Source: JBFHQE01 sp041592335
GTDB lineage: Bacteria; Pseudomonadota; Gammaproteobacteria; Thiohalobacterales; Thiohalobacteraceae
NCBI GenBank assembly: GCA_041592335.1
Contig: JBFHQE010000023.1
Span: 1-36,085, forward strand
DNA: 36,085 bases
Direction of reading: 5' to 3'
Below are positions 8,245 to 17,436 of this stretch, piece by piece. A program made the position numbers and the translations under genes. Position 1 is the stretch's first letter, and every line of letters starts with the position of its first letter. Under the pieces are notes generated by a model, which did not search any database, was not told the origin of the DNA, and saw only the letters and a program-made list of their open reading frames with translations.

Positions 8245-9705
8245 TTAACGCCCGAACAGTTTGATCAGCTGACGGAGCCATTCTACCTGTTCATCGTTGG
8301 CCATCGACCAGTCAAAACGCCACACCCAGTTACCCTCCTGGGAACCCGGGGTATTCATGCGGTGCTCCGCGCCCAGCGAGAACAAATCCTGCAACGGAAT
8401 AACAGCCAGCCGTGCGACCGAGGCCATGGCGGAACGAATCAGGGGCCAGGGCATATCCTCGACCGTACCCAGGTAGTCCGCAACATGCTGGCGCGTGGCC
8501 TCGTCCAGCGTCGCCCACCAGCCCAACGTGGTGTCATTATCATGCGTACCCGTATACACCACGCTGAGCGGCTCCTGGTTATGAGGTAAATAGGGGTTGC
8601 CACCACCCTCGCCAAAGGCAAAGTGCAGAATCTTCATTCCGGGCAGGCCAAACTGGCGCCGCAGGTGATCGACCTCTTCGGTGATGGTGCCCAGGTCTTC
8701 CGCCACCAGCGGCAGATCGCCGAATACATCCGCGAGACGCTGGAACAAAGCCTCGCCCGGTGCCTTGACCCAATGGCCGTTGATTGCGGTTTCCTCCGCG
8801 GCATCAATTTCCCAGTAAGCTTCGAAGCCACGAAAGTGATCGATACGGATCAGGTCAAACAGTTCACGCTGCGTAGCGATGCGTTGCACCCACCAGTCAA
8901 ACCGGTCTTCCGCCATGCGTGGCCAGTTATACAGCGGGTTGCCCCAGCGCTGGCCGGTCTCGGAAAAATAATCCGGCGGCACGCCCGCGACATGGGTTGG
9001 TTGCCCCTGGGCATCCAGCAAAAACAGCTCGGGATGTGCCCACACTTCCGCGCTGTCATGCGCAACAAAGATCGGCACGTCGCCGAACAGCCAGACATCA
9101 CGCTCATTGGCATAATCGCGCAGCTGGTGCCATTGACGGAAGAAAACGTATTGTTCGAACTTGACGCGTTGCAAGGCAGCCGCCTGTGTTTCACGCACCC
9201 CGGCAAGCGCTTCGGCATCGCGCTTGCGCAACGCCTCGGGCCAGCTGCTCCAGCCCTGGTAATCGTGCGTTTCGCGAATCACTTGATAGAGCGCGAAATC
9301 GTCCAGCCAGTGATCGTGTTCTTCACAGAAAGACGCAAAGGCCTGGCGCTCGTCATTGTCCGCCTGATGCGCAAAAGTCGTGGCCGCTTCCAGCAGCGCC
9401 CTGGCGCGCGTGGCGGTAGCCGTTGCCGCCGTCATAGCAGGCACCGCTTTCAGCAAGCCCCACTCGTGCAACAGCTCAAGACTGATCAGGCGCGGATCAC
9501 CGGCATGCACCGAGGTGGTTTGATAGGGCGACAGATCGGCATGCGTGGGACCCAGCGGCAACATCTGCCAGACGCGTACACCGGCATTGCTCAGGAAATC
9601 CACAAAGTGATAAGCGGATGGCCCAAGGTCGCCATTACCCGGCTGTCCGGGTAACGACGTCGGGTGTAACAGGATACCGGCGCGACGTTGGGAGAAAGGT
9701 TTCAT
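8245..9705 (-). CDS. malQ: 4-alpha-glucanotransferase (amylomaltase)
   Basis: A 486-residue GH77 enzyme that moves alpha-1,4-glucan segments between chains, recycling maltodextrins released from glycogen into phosphorylase substrates. The N-terminus has the family pattern GILLHPTSLPG. Catalytic residues are visible: D289 in IRIDHF (nucleophile), E336 in VAEDLG (acid/base) and D389 in GTHDND. The length is near that of short bacterial MalQ proteins, without the N-terminal extension of E. coli MalQ. It is the last gene of the operon glgC-GH57-malQ, starting 14 nt after the GH57 stop. Confidence 0.95.
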   Translation of the reverse strand: MKPFSQRRAGILLHPTSLPGQPGNGDLGPSAYHFVDFLSNAGVRVWQMLPLGPTHADLSPYQTTSVHAGDPRLISLELLHEWGLLKAVPAMTAATATATRARALLEAATTFAHQADNDERQAFASFCEEHDHWLDDFALYQVIRETHDYQGWSSWPEALRKRDAEALAGVRETQAAALQRVKFEQYVFFRQWHQLRDYANERDVWLFGDVPIFVAHDSAEVWAHPELFLLDAQGQPTHVAGVPPDYFSETGQRWGNPLYNWPRMAEDRFDWWVQRIATQRELFDLIRIDHFRGFEAYWEIDAAEETAINGHWVKAPGEALFQRLADVFGDLPLVAEDLGTITEEVDHLRRQFGLPGMKILHFAFGEGGGNPYLPHNQEPLSVVYTGTHDNDTTLGWWATLDEATRQHVADYLGTVEDMPWPLIRSAMASVARLAVIPLQDLFSLGAEHRMNTPGSQEGNWVWRFDWSMANDEQVEWLRQLIKLFGR

Positions 9706-9719
9706 GAGCGTGAGCTTGG

Positions 9720-11429
9720 CTATTCCTTACCGTGACGCATGACACCACCGGCCGCCATGCTGGAACTGCGCGTGCCGAACGAAAAGGCATGCGAGAGATA
9801 CTCGGGCGGTTCCTTGCCGAGCCGTTCGTAAAGATTCTCCAGTTGTTTGCGGAACAGGTTATCGAAGTCTTTGACCGAGTCCGAGGGATTGTAATCGCCG
9901 AACCACCAGAACCAGTCCGAACCCTCGCAGATGGCCAGCTGCTCCTCCGCGGCCTGTGCCTGTTCCGCGCTCAATGCCCCTTCGGCCATCACCGCGTCGA
10001 ACACCTGCTTGGCGTCGATCAGCATTTCCCAGCCACGGTTCTTGTCCTTTTCGCCGATCCAGGTTGAAAAGGTGCCATAAACCCAGCTGCCCGCGACCAG
10101 TTTTTCCAGTCTGGCAGGCTTGATGCCAGCTTCCATACAGGCACCCAGCGTGGTCAGGTTAATCTTGTCGTTACTCGACAAGCGCTCGTACAGCGCGCTC
10201 AAAAAGTAATACCCGTTTTCCGGGTAATACTCCCAGGCGTTTTCGCCATCAAGAAAGATGGTGACAACCTGCTTGTCCGGTTCCTTCATGTTGTGGTGAA
10301 TGGTTTCCAGGTGATGCACGAAATTGGCGACCGCATCGTCCGCGTGCCAGTCCGAATAGGTGAAGCCGATCAGGTCCGACAGACCGTCATCGCGAAAGAA
10401 ACAGCCCAGCTTGCCACCCGGGACATGATAGGGTCGAAACAGCGCATTCTCACGGCAGGTTGCATCGCAGTCCTGCAGCTTAAGGCTGTTGAACAACACC
10501 GTTTCTCCCGATGCGGCCCAGCGGAAACCGTGCTTTTCCAGCAGCAACAGGGTTGGCGTGCTGACACTACCCTCGGCCGGCCAGCAACCCACGGGGCGCT
10601 TGCCGAAACATTTTTCGAAAGTTTTTATCCCCTCGCGGATGTGCCATTCGGATCGCAACTCGCCACCCGGGTATTCCACGGCCTCGGGTGCCGGTGCATC
10701 CGGCATGGCATCGTGCATGGACTTGATATCCAGCAGCAACGGCATGATGGGATGCGCATAAGGTGTAACGGACAGCTCAACCTTGCCCTCTTCATACAGG
10801 CGTTTGTACAAGGGAATGATGCTGTTCAGTAACTCACCGATCACCTCCAGCAACTCGCGCCGCTCATGCAGGGTGAAAAAGCGCGCCTTTTCCTGCAAGC
10901 GCTGAATCCGCTTGTCCTTGCGGCGCACGGTTTCGCCCATCCAGGCCAGGTGATACCAGACCAGCAGGTCGATAATGAATTCATCGCGCAAATAACTCAG
11001 CGCCGTGGGATGCTCCAGGTACCACTTGGCCATATCCACCAGTTGGCGGAAGGGAGCGAAACGATGCACCAGGCGGTGTTCGTTGGCGCGCAGGCAGGCA
11101 CGCATCAGTTTTAATTGCGATTCACGATCGTTAGGCATGACCGCGCAGGCCAGGGCATTGAGAAAGGGGTCCTTAATACCCTGCCCATTGGCCAGGAATT
11201 CTGTTACCTGGTCCGCGTAATCCTGGATCTGGTCAAGCAGTACCGGCGCGAAGTTGACCACTGCACGGGCCTGGGGCACGGCATCGATATGATTGGCCAT
11301 ATCGATATAGTCCTTGATGGCATGCAGATAGGTCCAGGGCTGTTCATACTGACCGGTCGTTACATCCTGGTATTGCGGCTGGTGCATGTGCCAGCAGAGT
11401 GCGACATTCAACTTGCCCTTAGCGGACAT
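9720..11429 (-). CDS. Glycoside hydrolase family 57 protein (alpha-amylase/glucanotransferase type)
   Basis: A 569-residue GH57 protein. Region 1 is HMHQP (14-18). The likely nucleophile is E286 in GCWPAEGS, and the likely acid/base is D394 in FLDGENAWEYY. GH57 members include alpha-amylases, 4-alpha-glucanotransferases, amylopullulanases and branching enzymes; the exact activity cannot be read here. No signal peptide is present, so it acts in the cytoplasm. Its start overlaps the end of glgC by 11 nt, indicating translational coupling, and malQ follows at once. With no glgX in view, this enzyme could take part in glucan trimming, which is inference. Confidence 0.9.
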   Translation of the reverse strand: MSAKGKLNVALCWHMHQPQYQDVTTGQYEQPWTYLHAIKDYIDMANHIDAVPQARAVVNFAPVLLDQIQDYADQVTEFLANGQGIKDPFLNALACAVMPNDRESQLKLMRACLRANEHRLVHRFAPFRQLVDMAKWYLEHPTALSYLRDEFIIDLLVWYHLAWMGETVRRKDKRIQRLQEKARFFTLHERRELLEVIGELLNSIIPLYKRLYEEGKVELSVTPYAHPIMPLLLDIKSMHDAMPDAPAPEAVEYPGGELRSEWHIREGIKTFEKCFGKRPVGCWPAEGSVSTPTLLLLEKHGFRWAASGETVLFNSLKLQDCDATCRENALFRPYHVPGGKLGCFFRDDGLSDLIGFTYSDWHADDAVANFVHHLETIHHNMKEPDKQVVTIFLDGENAWEYYPENGYYFLSALYERLSSNDKINLTTLGACMEAGIKPARLEKLVAGSWVYGTFSTWIGEKDKNRGWEMLIDAKQVFDAVMAEGALSAEQAQAAEEQLAICEGSDWFWWFGDYNPSDSVKDFDNLFRKQLENLYERLGKEPPEYLSHAFSFGTRSSSMAAGGVMRHGKE

Positions 11430-12687
11430 GATGCAACTCCTGCCCCAGCATTTCGGGTGTCACCAGCACAATACCTTCCGGGGAGACGAAAAACCGTTCG
11501 GCATCTTGTTCCAGGTCCTCGCCAATGATGGTATTGGGCGGTATGACACAACCCTTGTCGATAACAGCGCGCTTGATACGCGAATAGCGACCGACATCCA
11601 CGTTCGGCAGGATCACGGCATCCTCGATCACACTGCCAGTGTGTACCTGTACATTGGAAAACAGCAAGGAATGTCTCACCAGCGCTCCCGAAATAATACA
11701 ACCGCCGGACACCATGGAATCCACCGCCGTGCCACGGCGATCGTCATCGTCAAATACGAACTTGGCTGGTGGCAGCTGCTCCTGGTAGGTCCAGATAGGC
11801 CAGTCCGAATCATACAAATTCAATTCCGGCGTAATGCCAATCAATTCCAGGTTCGCCTTCCAGAAAGCATCCACCGTTCCCACGTCACGCCAGTAACTCT
11901 GCTTGCCGGACTGGCTGTCCCTGAAGGGATAAGACAGCACTTTATATTTCTTGATGACATAAGGAATGATGTCCTTGCCAAAATCATGATCCGAGCCAGA
12001 TATATCCGCATCTCGTATCAACTGCTCATACAGGAACTCAGTGTTGAACACGTAAATCCCCATGGAGGCCAGCGCCATGTCCGGATTACCGGGTGTCGGC
12101 TGCGGGTTGTCGGGCTTTTCATTGAAGGCATTGATCCAGCCCTCCTCGTCCACCGACATTACGCCGTAGGCGCGCGCATCCTTCAGGCTCACCTCGATAC
12201 AGCCGACCGTCAGATCGGCCTTCTGCTTCACATGCTCTGCAATCATGGTGCCATAATCCATCTTGTAGATATGGTCACCCGCCAGGATCAGCACGTATTG
12301 CGGATTATGGGTGCGAATAATGTCCAGGTTCTGGTAGACCGCGTCGGCGGTCCCCTGGTACCAGGATGACTCAATGCGCTGCTGGGCCGGCAACAACTCA
12401 ATGAATTCGCCGAATTCGCCGCGCAGGAAATTCCAGCCACGATGGATATGCTGGATCAGGGAATGGGCCTTGTACTGGGTGATTACCCCGATACTGCGAA
12501 TGCCGGAATTCAGGCAGTTCGACAGGGGAAAGTCGATAATGCGGAATTTCCCCCCGAACGGCACGGCCGGTTTGGCGCGCCACAAGGTCAAGTGTTTTAG
12601 TCGAGAACCCCGCCCTCCAGCGAGAATGAGTGCTAATGTGTTACGCGTAAGACGGCTGACAAAACGACGCGTATTATCGGTCGGCAT
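11419..12687 (-). CDS. glgC: Glucose-1-phosphate adenylyltransferase (ADP-glucose pyrophosphorylase)
   Basis: A 422-residue enzyme that makes ADP-glucose, the committed step of bacterial glycogen synthesis. The nucleotidyltransferase signature LILAGGRGSRL lies at 20-30 (allosteric and substrate lysines follow in WRAKPAVPFGGKFRIIDF, 36-53), and LAGDHIYKMDY is the metal-binding block. A left-handed beta-helix with hexapeptide-like repeats forms the last ~100 residues. The length is normal. GAGGG sits just upstream of ATG. It is first in the operon glgC-GH57-malQ and is divergent from glgB, so the synthesis genes share a 154-bp control region. Confidence 0.96.
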   Translation of the reverse strand: MPTDNTRRFVSRLTRNTLALILAGGRGSRLKHLTLWRAKPAVPFGGKFRIIDFPLSNCLNSGIRSIGVITQYKAHSLIQHIHRGWNFLRGEFGEFIELLPAQQRIESSWYQGTADAVYQNLDIIRTHNPQYVLILAGDHIYKMDYGTMIAEHVKQKADLTVGCIEVSLKDARAYGVMSVDEEGWINAFNEKPDNPQPTPGNPDMALASMGIYVFNTEFLYEQLIRDADISGSDHDFGKDIIPYVIKKYKVLSYPFRDSQSGKQSYWRDVGTVDAFWKANLELIGITPELNLYDSDWPIWTYQEQLPPAKFVFDDDDRRGTAVDSMVSGGCIISGALVRHSLLFSNVQVHTGSVIEDAVILPNVDVGRYSRIKRAVIDKGCVIPPNTIIGEDLEQDAERFFVSPEGIVLVTPEMLGQELHHVR

Positions 12688-12841
12688 AATTTCCCTCTAG
12701 TGGCTTTGTATAATTCTGGAACGATCCCTGCTTACTGTTTTTTCAGGCAAACCTGCCCTGACATTATGCATGTTAACATCATGGACAGGCATTTAAATGA
12801 CACCCAGCAAACGAATTACAATTTAGCGATTTTTTGAGACA
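12688..12841. promoter_or_regulatory. Shared control region between divergent glgC and glgB
   Basis: The 154 bp must hold both promoters. TATAAT is present at 12709-12714 (+) and TACAAT at 12817-12822 (+), but neither has a good -35 at 16-18 bp. The perfect palindrome ATGTTAACAT lies near 12769-12778, and the short hairpin CAGG-CAAA-CCTG lies about 20 bp to its left; either could be an operator. No assignment is firm. Confidence 0.4.
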
Positions 12842-15034
12842 ATGTCCCCTATGCCACAGACGACACAAAAGCTGAAACCCTCCCTTGCACCGGCCTGGCA
12901 ACGCATCCTGGACGCGCGCCATCACGACCCATTTGAAGTGCTCGGGCGGCATACCATCGCCCAGGGCGAGCAGGTCCTGTTCTACCGACCAGGCACCGAG
13001 ACCGTGCGTCTGGTCGATATCGATGCCCCAATGACGCGCGTGGAAGGTTCCGACTTTTTTCTCTGGCAAGGCGGTGCCGGCCAGTTGCCACGTCATTACC
13101 AGATCGAATGGCAGGATAAAACCGGCACCCATACCGGCTATGACCCCTATAGCTTCGAACCGCTGGTCAGCGATTTCGACATGCACCTGTTCAATGAAGG
13201 CAATCACTGGCATGCCTACCGTTTCCTGGGAGCGCACATTCACCAGGTCGATGGCATCGAAGGCGTGCTGTTTGCCGTCTGGGCGCCCAATGCCGAGCGT
13301 GTCAGCATTATCGGAGATTTCAACAACTGGGATGGCCGCATCAATCCCTGTCGCAGCCGTGGCGGTAGCGGCATCTGGGAACTCTTCATCCCGGGCATGG
13401 CGATCGACACGCTCTACAAGTTCGAAATCCGCCATCGCGACAGCGGCAACATCCATGTGAAGTGCGATCCCTTTGCGCGCGCGGCGGAATTAAGGCCGGG
13501 CACCGCCAGCAAGATCGTAGGCCCGGTGACTTACGAATGGCGGGATAACGACTGGATGCTCGCCCGCCGCGACTGGGATTGGCAACATCGCCCCGTCAGC
13601 ACTTATGAAGTGCATCTCGGCTCCTGGCGGCGCAAGGACGACAACCAGTTCCTGAGCTATCGTGAACTGGCCGATCAGCTGATCCCTTATGTAAAAGAGC
13701 ACAACTTTACCCACATCGAATTACTGCCGGTGACGGAACATCCGCTGGATGCCTCCTGGGGTTACCAGACCACGGGCTTCTTTGCGCCCACCAGCCGCTT
13801 CGGCTCGCCGGACGAACTGCGTTACTTCATCGACCGCTGTCACCAGGAAAACATCGGCGTACTGCTCGACTGGGTGCCGGGCCACTTCCCGAAAGACGCC
13901 CATGGCCTGGCCATGTTCGACGGTTCACCGCTGTTTGAACATGCCGATCCGCGCCGTGGCGAACACCGCGACTGGGGCACCCTGATTTTCAACTACGGCC
14001 GCAACGAGGTGCGCAATTTCCTGATCGCCAGCGCGGTCTACTGGCTGGAAGAGTTTCATATCGACGGTCTGCGCGTCGACGCCGTGGCTTCCATGCTGTA
14101 TCTCGATTATTCGCGCGAGGACGGCGACTGGCTGCCGAACCAGTTCGGCGGTAATGAAAACCTGGAAGCGATCGACTTTCTGCGCAAGCTTAACCAGATC
14201 ACGCATGGCCAGCATCCGGGCACCCTGATGATTGCCGAGGAATCCACGTCCTGGCCACAGGTCACGCGGCCACCCTGGCTGGGCGGGCTGGGTTTCACGC
14301 TGAAATGGAACATGGGCTGGATGCACGACACGCTGGTGTATTTTTCCAAGGATCCCGTGCACCGCCATTACCATCACGACCAGCTCACCTTCGGCATGCT
14401 GTATGCGTTTACCGAAAACTTCACCCTGCCGTTCTCGCACGATGAAGTGGTACACGGCAAGTCGTCCATGCTGCACAAGATGCCGGGCGATGAATGGCAA
14501 CAGTTCGCCAACCTGCGCCTGCTCTACAGCTACATGTGGTCCTACCCCGGTAAGAAACTGCTGTTCATGGGTTCCGAGTTCGGCCAGCGCTCCGAGTGGA
14601 ACAGCGATATCGGACTGGAATGGTATGCGCTGGATCACACGCCGCACCAGGGGCTTCAGGCCTTGATCAAGGACCTCAACCGCCTCTATGTCGAACAACC
14701 CGCGCTCCACGGCAAGGAGTTCGCCAATGAAGGGTTCGAATGGATCGACTGTCATGACGCGGCGCAGTCCATCATCAGTTACCAGCGTCGTGCCGGCTAT
14801 GACATGGTTGTCGCTGTATTCAATTTCACCCCGGTAGTCAGGGAACGTTACCGTCTCGGCGTGCCACGGCCCGGCTGGTACCAGGTGATACTGAACTCCG
14901 ACTCCGAATATTATGGCGGCAGCAACATCGGCGCGCCCGGTGCGATGGCGGAACCGACCCCCTGGATGGGACATCCCTATTCGATTGAACTGTCGCTCCC
15001 GCCGTTGGCCGGTATCTGGCTGAAGCCTGAATAA
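12842..15034 (+). CDS. glgB: 1,4-alpha-glucan branching enzyme
   Basis: A 730-residue GH13 (subfamily 9) enzyme that cuts an alpha-1,4 chain and rejoins it as an alpha-1,6 branch in glycogen. An N-terminal branching-enzyme module (about 20-120) is followed by a CBM48 module (about 138-220, FAVWAPNAERVSIIGDFNNWDG) and the catalytic barrel. Catalytic residues are D413 in GLRVDAV, E466 in MIAEES and D534 in FSHDEVV. The length is standard. No strong ribosome site precedes the ATG at 12842; a second in-frame ATG at 12851 is possible. A REP pair follows the gene. Confidence 0.96.
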   Translation: MSPMPQTTQKLKPSLAPAWQRILDARHHDPFEVLGRHTIAQGEQVLFYRPGTETVRLVDIDAPMTRVEGSDFFLWQGGAGQLPRHYQIEWQDKTGTHTGYDPYSFEPLVSDFDMHLFNEGNHWHAYRFLGAHIHQVDGIEGVLFAVWAPNAERVSIIGDFNNWDGRINPCRSRGGSGIWELFIPGMAIDTLYKFEIRHRDSGNIHVKCDPFARAAELRPGTASKIVGPVTYEWRDNDWMLARRDWDWQHRPVSTYEVHLGSWRRKDDNQFLSYRELADQLIPYVKEHNFTHIELLPVTEHPLDASWGYQTTGFFAPTSRFGSPDELRYFIDRCHQENIGVLLDWVPGHFPKDAHGLAMFDGSPLFEHADPRRGEHRDWGTLIFNYGRNEVRNFLIASAVYWLEEFHIDGLRVDAVASMLYLDYSREDGDWLPNQFGGNENLEAIDFLRKLNQITHGQHPGTLMIAEESTSWPQVTRPPWLGGLGFTLKWNMGWMHDTLVYFSKDPVHRHYHHDQLTFGMLYAFTENFTLPFSHDEVVHGKSSMLHKMPGDEWQQFANLRLLYSYMWSYPGKKLLFMGSEFGQRSEWNSDIGLEWYALDHTPHQGLQALIKDLNRLYVEQPALHGKEFANEGFEWIDCHDAAQSIISYQRRAGYDMVVAVFNFTPVVRERYRLGVPRPGWYQVILNSDSEYYGGSNIGAPGAMAEPTPWMGHPYSIELSLPPLAGIWLKPE

Positions 15035-15076
15035 CTCACTTAAGAAACTGTTAAACAGTACGTCATCTGCGGCATT

Positions 15077-15137
15077 GTAGGAGCGGGCTTGCCCGCGAAA
15101 GATTCGGTGCCATTCGCGGCCAAGGCCGCTCCCACAG
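15077..15137. repeat. REP doublet (REPIN-like), Pseudomonas type
   Basis: Two inverted REP units face each other. The left unit starts GTAGGAGCGGGC and forms GCGGGC-TT-GCCCGC (15083-15096). The right unit forms GCGGCC-AA-GGCCGC (15116-15129) and ends CTCCCAC. Read in reverse complement, the right unit matches the left at about 20 of 23 positions. The head and palindrome look like the REP sequences of Pseudomonas putida/fluorescens. The doublet lies between glgB and the AIM24-like gene and ends just before the latter's ribosome site. Confidence 0.88.
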
Positions 15138-15153
15138 GTAAAAGGAGTCTTCC

Positions 15154-15900
15154 ATGCGCTGCCACGACGTTGACTACGAAATCATCGGCCAGAGCATGCA
15201 GCTGGTCGAAATCGAACTCGACAGCAATGAAACCGTCATCGCCGAAGCCGGCGCCATGACCTACATGGAACCCGGCATCAACTTCGAAACTAAAATGGGC
15301 GACGGTTCCGACGCCAGCGGTTTCATGGGCAAACTATTCAGCGCCGGTAAACGCATGCTGACCGGCGAATCCCTGTTCATGACGCATTTCACCAACGAAG
15401 GCACGGGCAAACAACGCGTCGCCTTTGCCTCGCCCTACCCCGGCTCGATTTTGGCCATCGACATGGCACAAACCGGCGAAGAGATTATCTGCCAGAAAGA
15501 CGCCTTTCTTTGCGCCGCACTCGGCACACAAGTGGATATCGCATTTCAAAAAAGACTGGGTGCCGGTTTCTTCGGCGGCGAGGGCTTTATTCTCGAAAGA
15601 CTGCGCGGCGATGGCATGGCCTTTATTCATGCCGGCGGCACCGTGATTGAAAAAGAACTCAAGGGGGAAACCCTGCGACTGGATACCGGCTGCCTGGTCG
15701 CTTTCACCAGCGGCATCGACTACGACATCAAAATGACCAGGGGTCTGAAGAGCATGTTCTTTGGCGGTGAAGGTCTATTCATGGCGACACTCAGCGGCCA
15801 TGGCAAGGTGTGGATTCAAAGCCTGCCGTTTTCGCGGCTGGCTGATCGTATTCTGCAACATGCGCCCAGCGCGGGCGGCAAGGAAAGAGGCGAGGATTAA
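15154..15900 (+). CDS. AIM24 / TIGR00266 family protein
   Basis: A 248-residue soluble protein of the AIM24 (TIGR00266) family, which folds as a double-stranded beta-barrel of unknown function. The typical features are EAGAMTYMEPGI near residue 30, the Gly-rich stretch LGAGFFGGEGFILERLRG near 145-162, and MFFGGEGLFMATLSGHG near 210. Mitochondrial relatives help organise the inner membrane; the bacterial role is not known. AAGGAG lies 7 nt before ATG. It is convergent with mog, with only 3 nt between stops. Confidence 0.9.
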   Translation: MRCHDVDYEIIGQSMQLVEIELDSNETVIAEAGAMTYMEPGINFETKMGDGSDASGFMGKLFSAGKRMLTGESLFMTHFTNEGTGKQRVAFASPYPGSILAIDMAQTGEEIICQKDAFLCAALGTQVDIAFQKRLGAGFFGGEGFILERLRGDGMAFIHAGGTVIEKELKGETLRLDTGCLVAFTSGIDYDIKMTRGLKSMFFGGEGLFMATLSGHGKVWIQSLPFSRLADRILQHAPSAGGKERGED

Positions 15901-15903
15901 TCG

Positions 15904-16443
15904 TTATTTTTTCTTCGGCCGGAAAGCCTTGATGAAACTTTCATCCGTCGTCAGATAAGGCCCATCGATCAGGTCGATGCAATAAGGCACCGCGGGAAAC
16001 ACCGCTTCCAGGCAATCGGCAATCGCCGACGGTTTACCCGGCAAATTGATTATCAGCGACTGGCCACGTATCCCCGCCGTCTGACGCGACAGGATCGCGG
16101 TCGGCACAAACTTCAGCGACACAGTGCGCATCAACTCGCCAAAACCCGGCATCATCTTGTTACACACGGCCTCAGTCGCTTCCGGCGTGATATCGCGCAC
16201 GGCAGGCCCGGTTCCACCGGTTGTCACCACCAGGCAGCAATGCTCCTCGTCACACAACTCCCTGAGTGTTGCTTCCACCTGCGGTTGTTCATCCGGTATC
16301 ACCCGCGCCACCGCCTGCCACTCACTGGTCAAGGCCTTGCTCATCCATTCGCGTATGGCGGGGCCACCCAGATCTTCGTATTCACCGCGACTGGCGCGAT
16401 CTGAAACCGTGACAATACCGATGCGTGCAATTGTGGGCGACAT
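15904..16443 (-). CDS. mog: Molybdopterin adenylyltransferase
   Basis: A 179-residue MogA/MoaB-fold enzyme that adenylates molybdopterin before molybdate insertion in molybdenum cofactor synthesis. Family patterns are GIVTVSDRASRGEYED (residues 9-24), the binding loop TTGGTGPAVRDITPEAT near 94-110, and LPGKPSAI near 144-151. No other moa/moe genes are nearby. The DLGGP and TGPAVRD details fit Mog better than MoaB. It has a basic KKK C-terminus. Confidence 0.92.
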   Translation of the reverse strand: MSPTIARIGIVTVSDRASRGEYEDLGGPAIREWMSKALTSEWQAVARVIPDEQPQVEATLRELCDEEHCCLVVTTGGTGPAVRDITPEATEAVCNKMMPGFGELMRTVSLKFVPTAILSRQTAGIRGQSLIINLPGKPSAIADCLEAVFPAVPYCIDLIDGPYLTTDESFIKAFRPKKK

Positions 16444-16536
16444 AAGGATTCCTTAACCGGGACTGAATAACCGCAGCGAGTATAACAAAGATTGACCGGA
16501 TCATTTTTCATCACAACAATACACTCCTGTTTTCCG

Positions 16537-16562
16537 TAGGGGCGACCGGCCGGTCGCCCCTA
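16537..16562. repeat. Perfect 26-bp palindrome (REP-like, second type)
   Basis: TAGGGGCGACCGG is followed directly by its exact reverse complement. It lies between the divergent mog and DUF3108 genes, so it is not a terminator. The GTAGGGGCG head resembles other gammaproteobacterial REP units but differs from the doublet at 15077. Confidence 0.8.
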
Positions 16563-16600
16563 GCAATGAACTGATGACAATATGGTGCGTCTTAACTGTG

Positions 16601-17398
16601 ATGACAAATCTTCTCAAACGACTGACTGCCTGCACTCTACTACTTAGTAGCAATACGTTTGCTACCGGTTGGAACGGCGAGTTTGAACAACTGCGTTTTT
16701 CGATTGACTGGTTATGGTTCAATGCCGGGGTCGCCATCATCCAGGCCGCCCCTGTTGATGAAACAACCGCCGAGCTGCGACTCGAAGCCTGCTCCAACCC
16801 GGTCCTGGATTTGATTTACAAGGTACGCGACCAGGTCATCACCAGCACCGAAAACGACAATGGAAAACTGCGCAGCCTGCAGTATCGCTATACCCAGGAA
16901 GAAGGCGACGATTACTCCGATCTATCCGTCGATTTCAGCGTGCCCGGCAAGATCACCTACATCGATCACCTCGAGCAGAAAAAGAAAAAGCGCAAACAAG
17001 TGTTCGATACCAATGTGCCGCGCATGGACATGGCGACCGCCTTCTTTCACGCACGCAAATTCCCTCTTACCGTCGGCAAGACCTATTCCATATCGGTATT
17101 CGACAAGGCAAAGTCGTATGAACTGATGATCGACGTTCTGCGTGAAGAACGAATCGATACCATTCTCGGCAAGGACACACCGACGGTCGTCATTCACCCC
17201 CGTCTGCAGACCGATGGCTTCTTCAAGCGCAAGGGTGAAATCCACATCTGGATCACGCAGGATGAACAGCATCTCCCGGTACGCATGACGTCAAAGGTGC
17301 GCGTTGGCAAGGTTGTTTCAGAGTTAACCGAGATAGTGAGCGAAACTTCCAGTCATCAGCCAAACGGGCTGATTTGCGAGGGCTTGCGCGAGCAATAA
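16601..17398 (+). CDS. DUF3108 exported protein
   Basis: About 265 residues from the ATG at 16601, which gives a clean signal peptide (MTNLLKRLTACTLLLSSNTFA, cleavage near residue 21). The frame also contains an ATG at 16574 adding nine residues; neither has a clear ribosome site. The mature part (FSIDWLWFNAGVAIIQ ... YKVRDQVITSTE ... ITYIDHLEQKKKKRKQVFDTN) matches DUF3108, a family of predicted periplasmic beta-rich proteins without known function. The final stretch (DEQHLPVRMTSKVRVGKVVSEL) is the usual end of this domain. The DUF4124 gene follows closely on the same strand. Confidence 0.82.
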   Translation: MTNLLKRLTACTLLLSSNTFATGWNGEFEQLRFSIDWLWFNAGVAIIQAAPVDETTAELRLEACSNPVLDLIYKVRDQVITSTENDNGKLRSLQYRYTQEEGDDYSDLSVDFSVPGKITYIDHLEQKKKKRKQVFDTNVPRMDMATAFFHARKFPLTVGKTYSISVFDKAKSYELMIDVLREERIDTILGKDTPTVVIHPRLQTDGFFKRKGEIHIWITQDEQHLPVRMTSKVRVGKVVSELTEIVSETSSHQPNGLICEGLREQ

Positions 17399-17436
17399 CA
17401 CTAGACCTTTCGATGCTATCTTGGCATGCTGTGCAG

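Noticed and set aside
12709..12714. TATAAT as the -10 box of glgB
   Set aside because: No -35 hexamer lies 16-18 bp upstream and the box is about 128 bp from the start codon; kept only as a note in the intergenic region.
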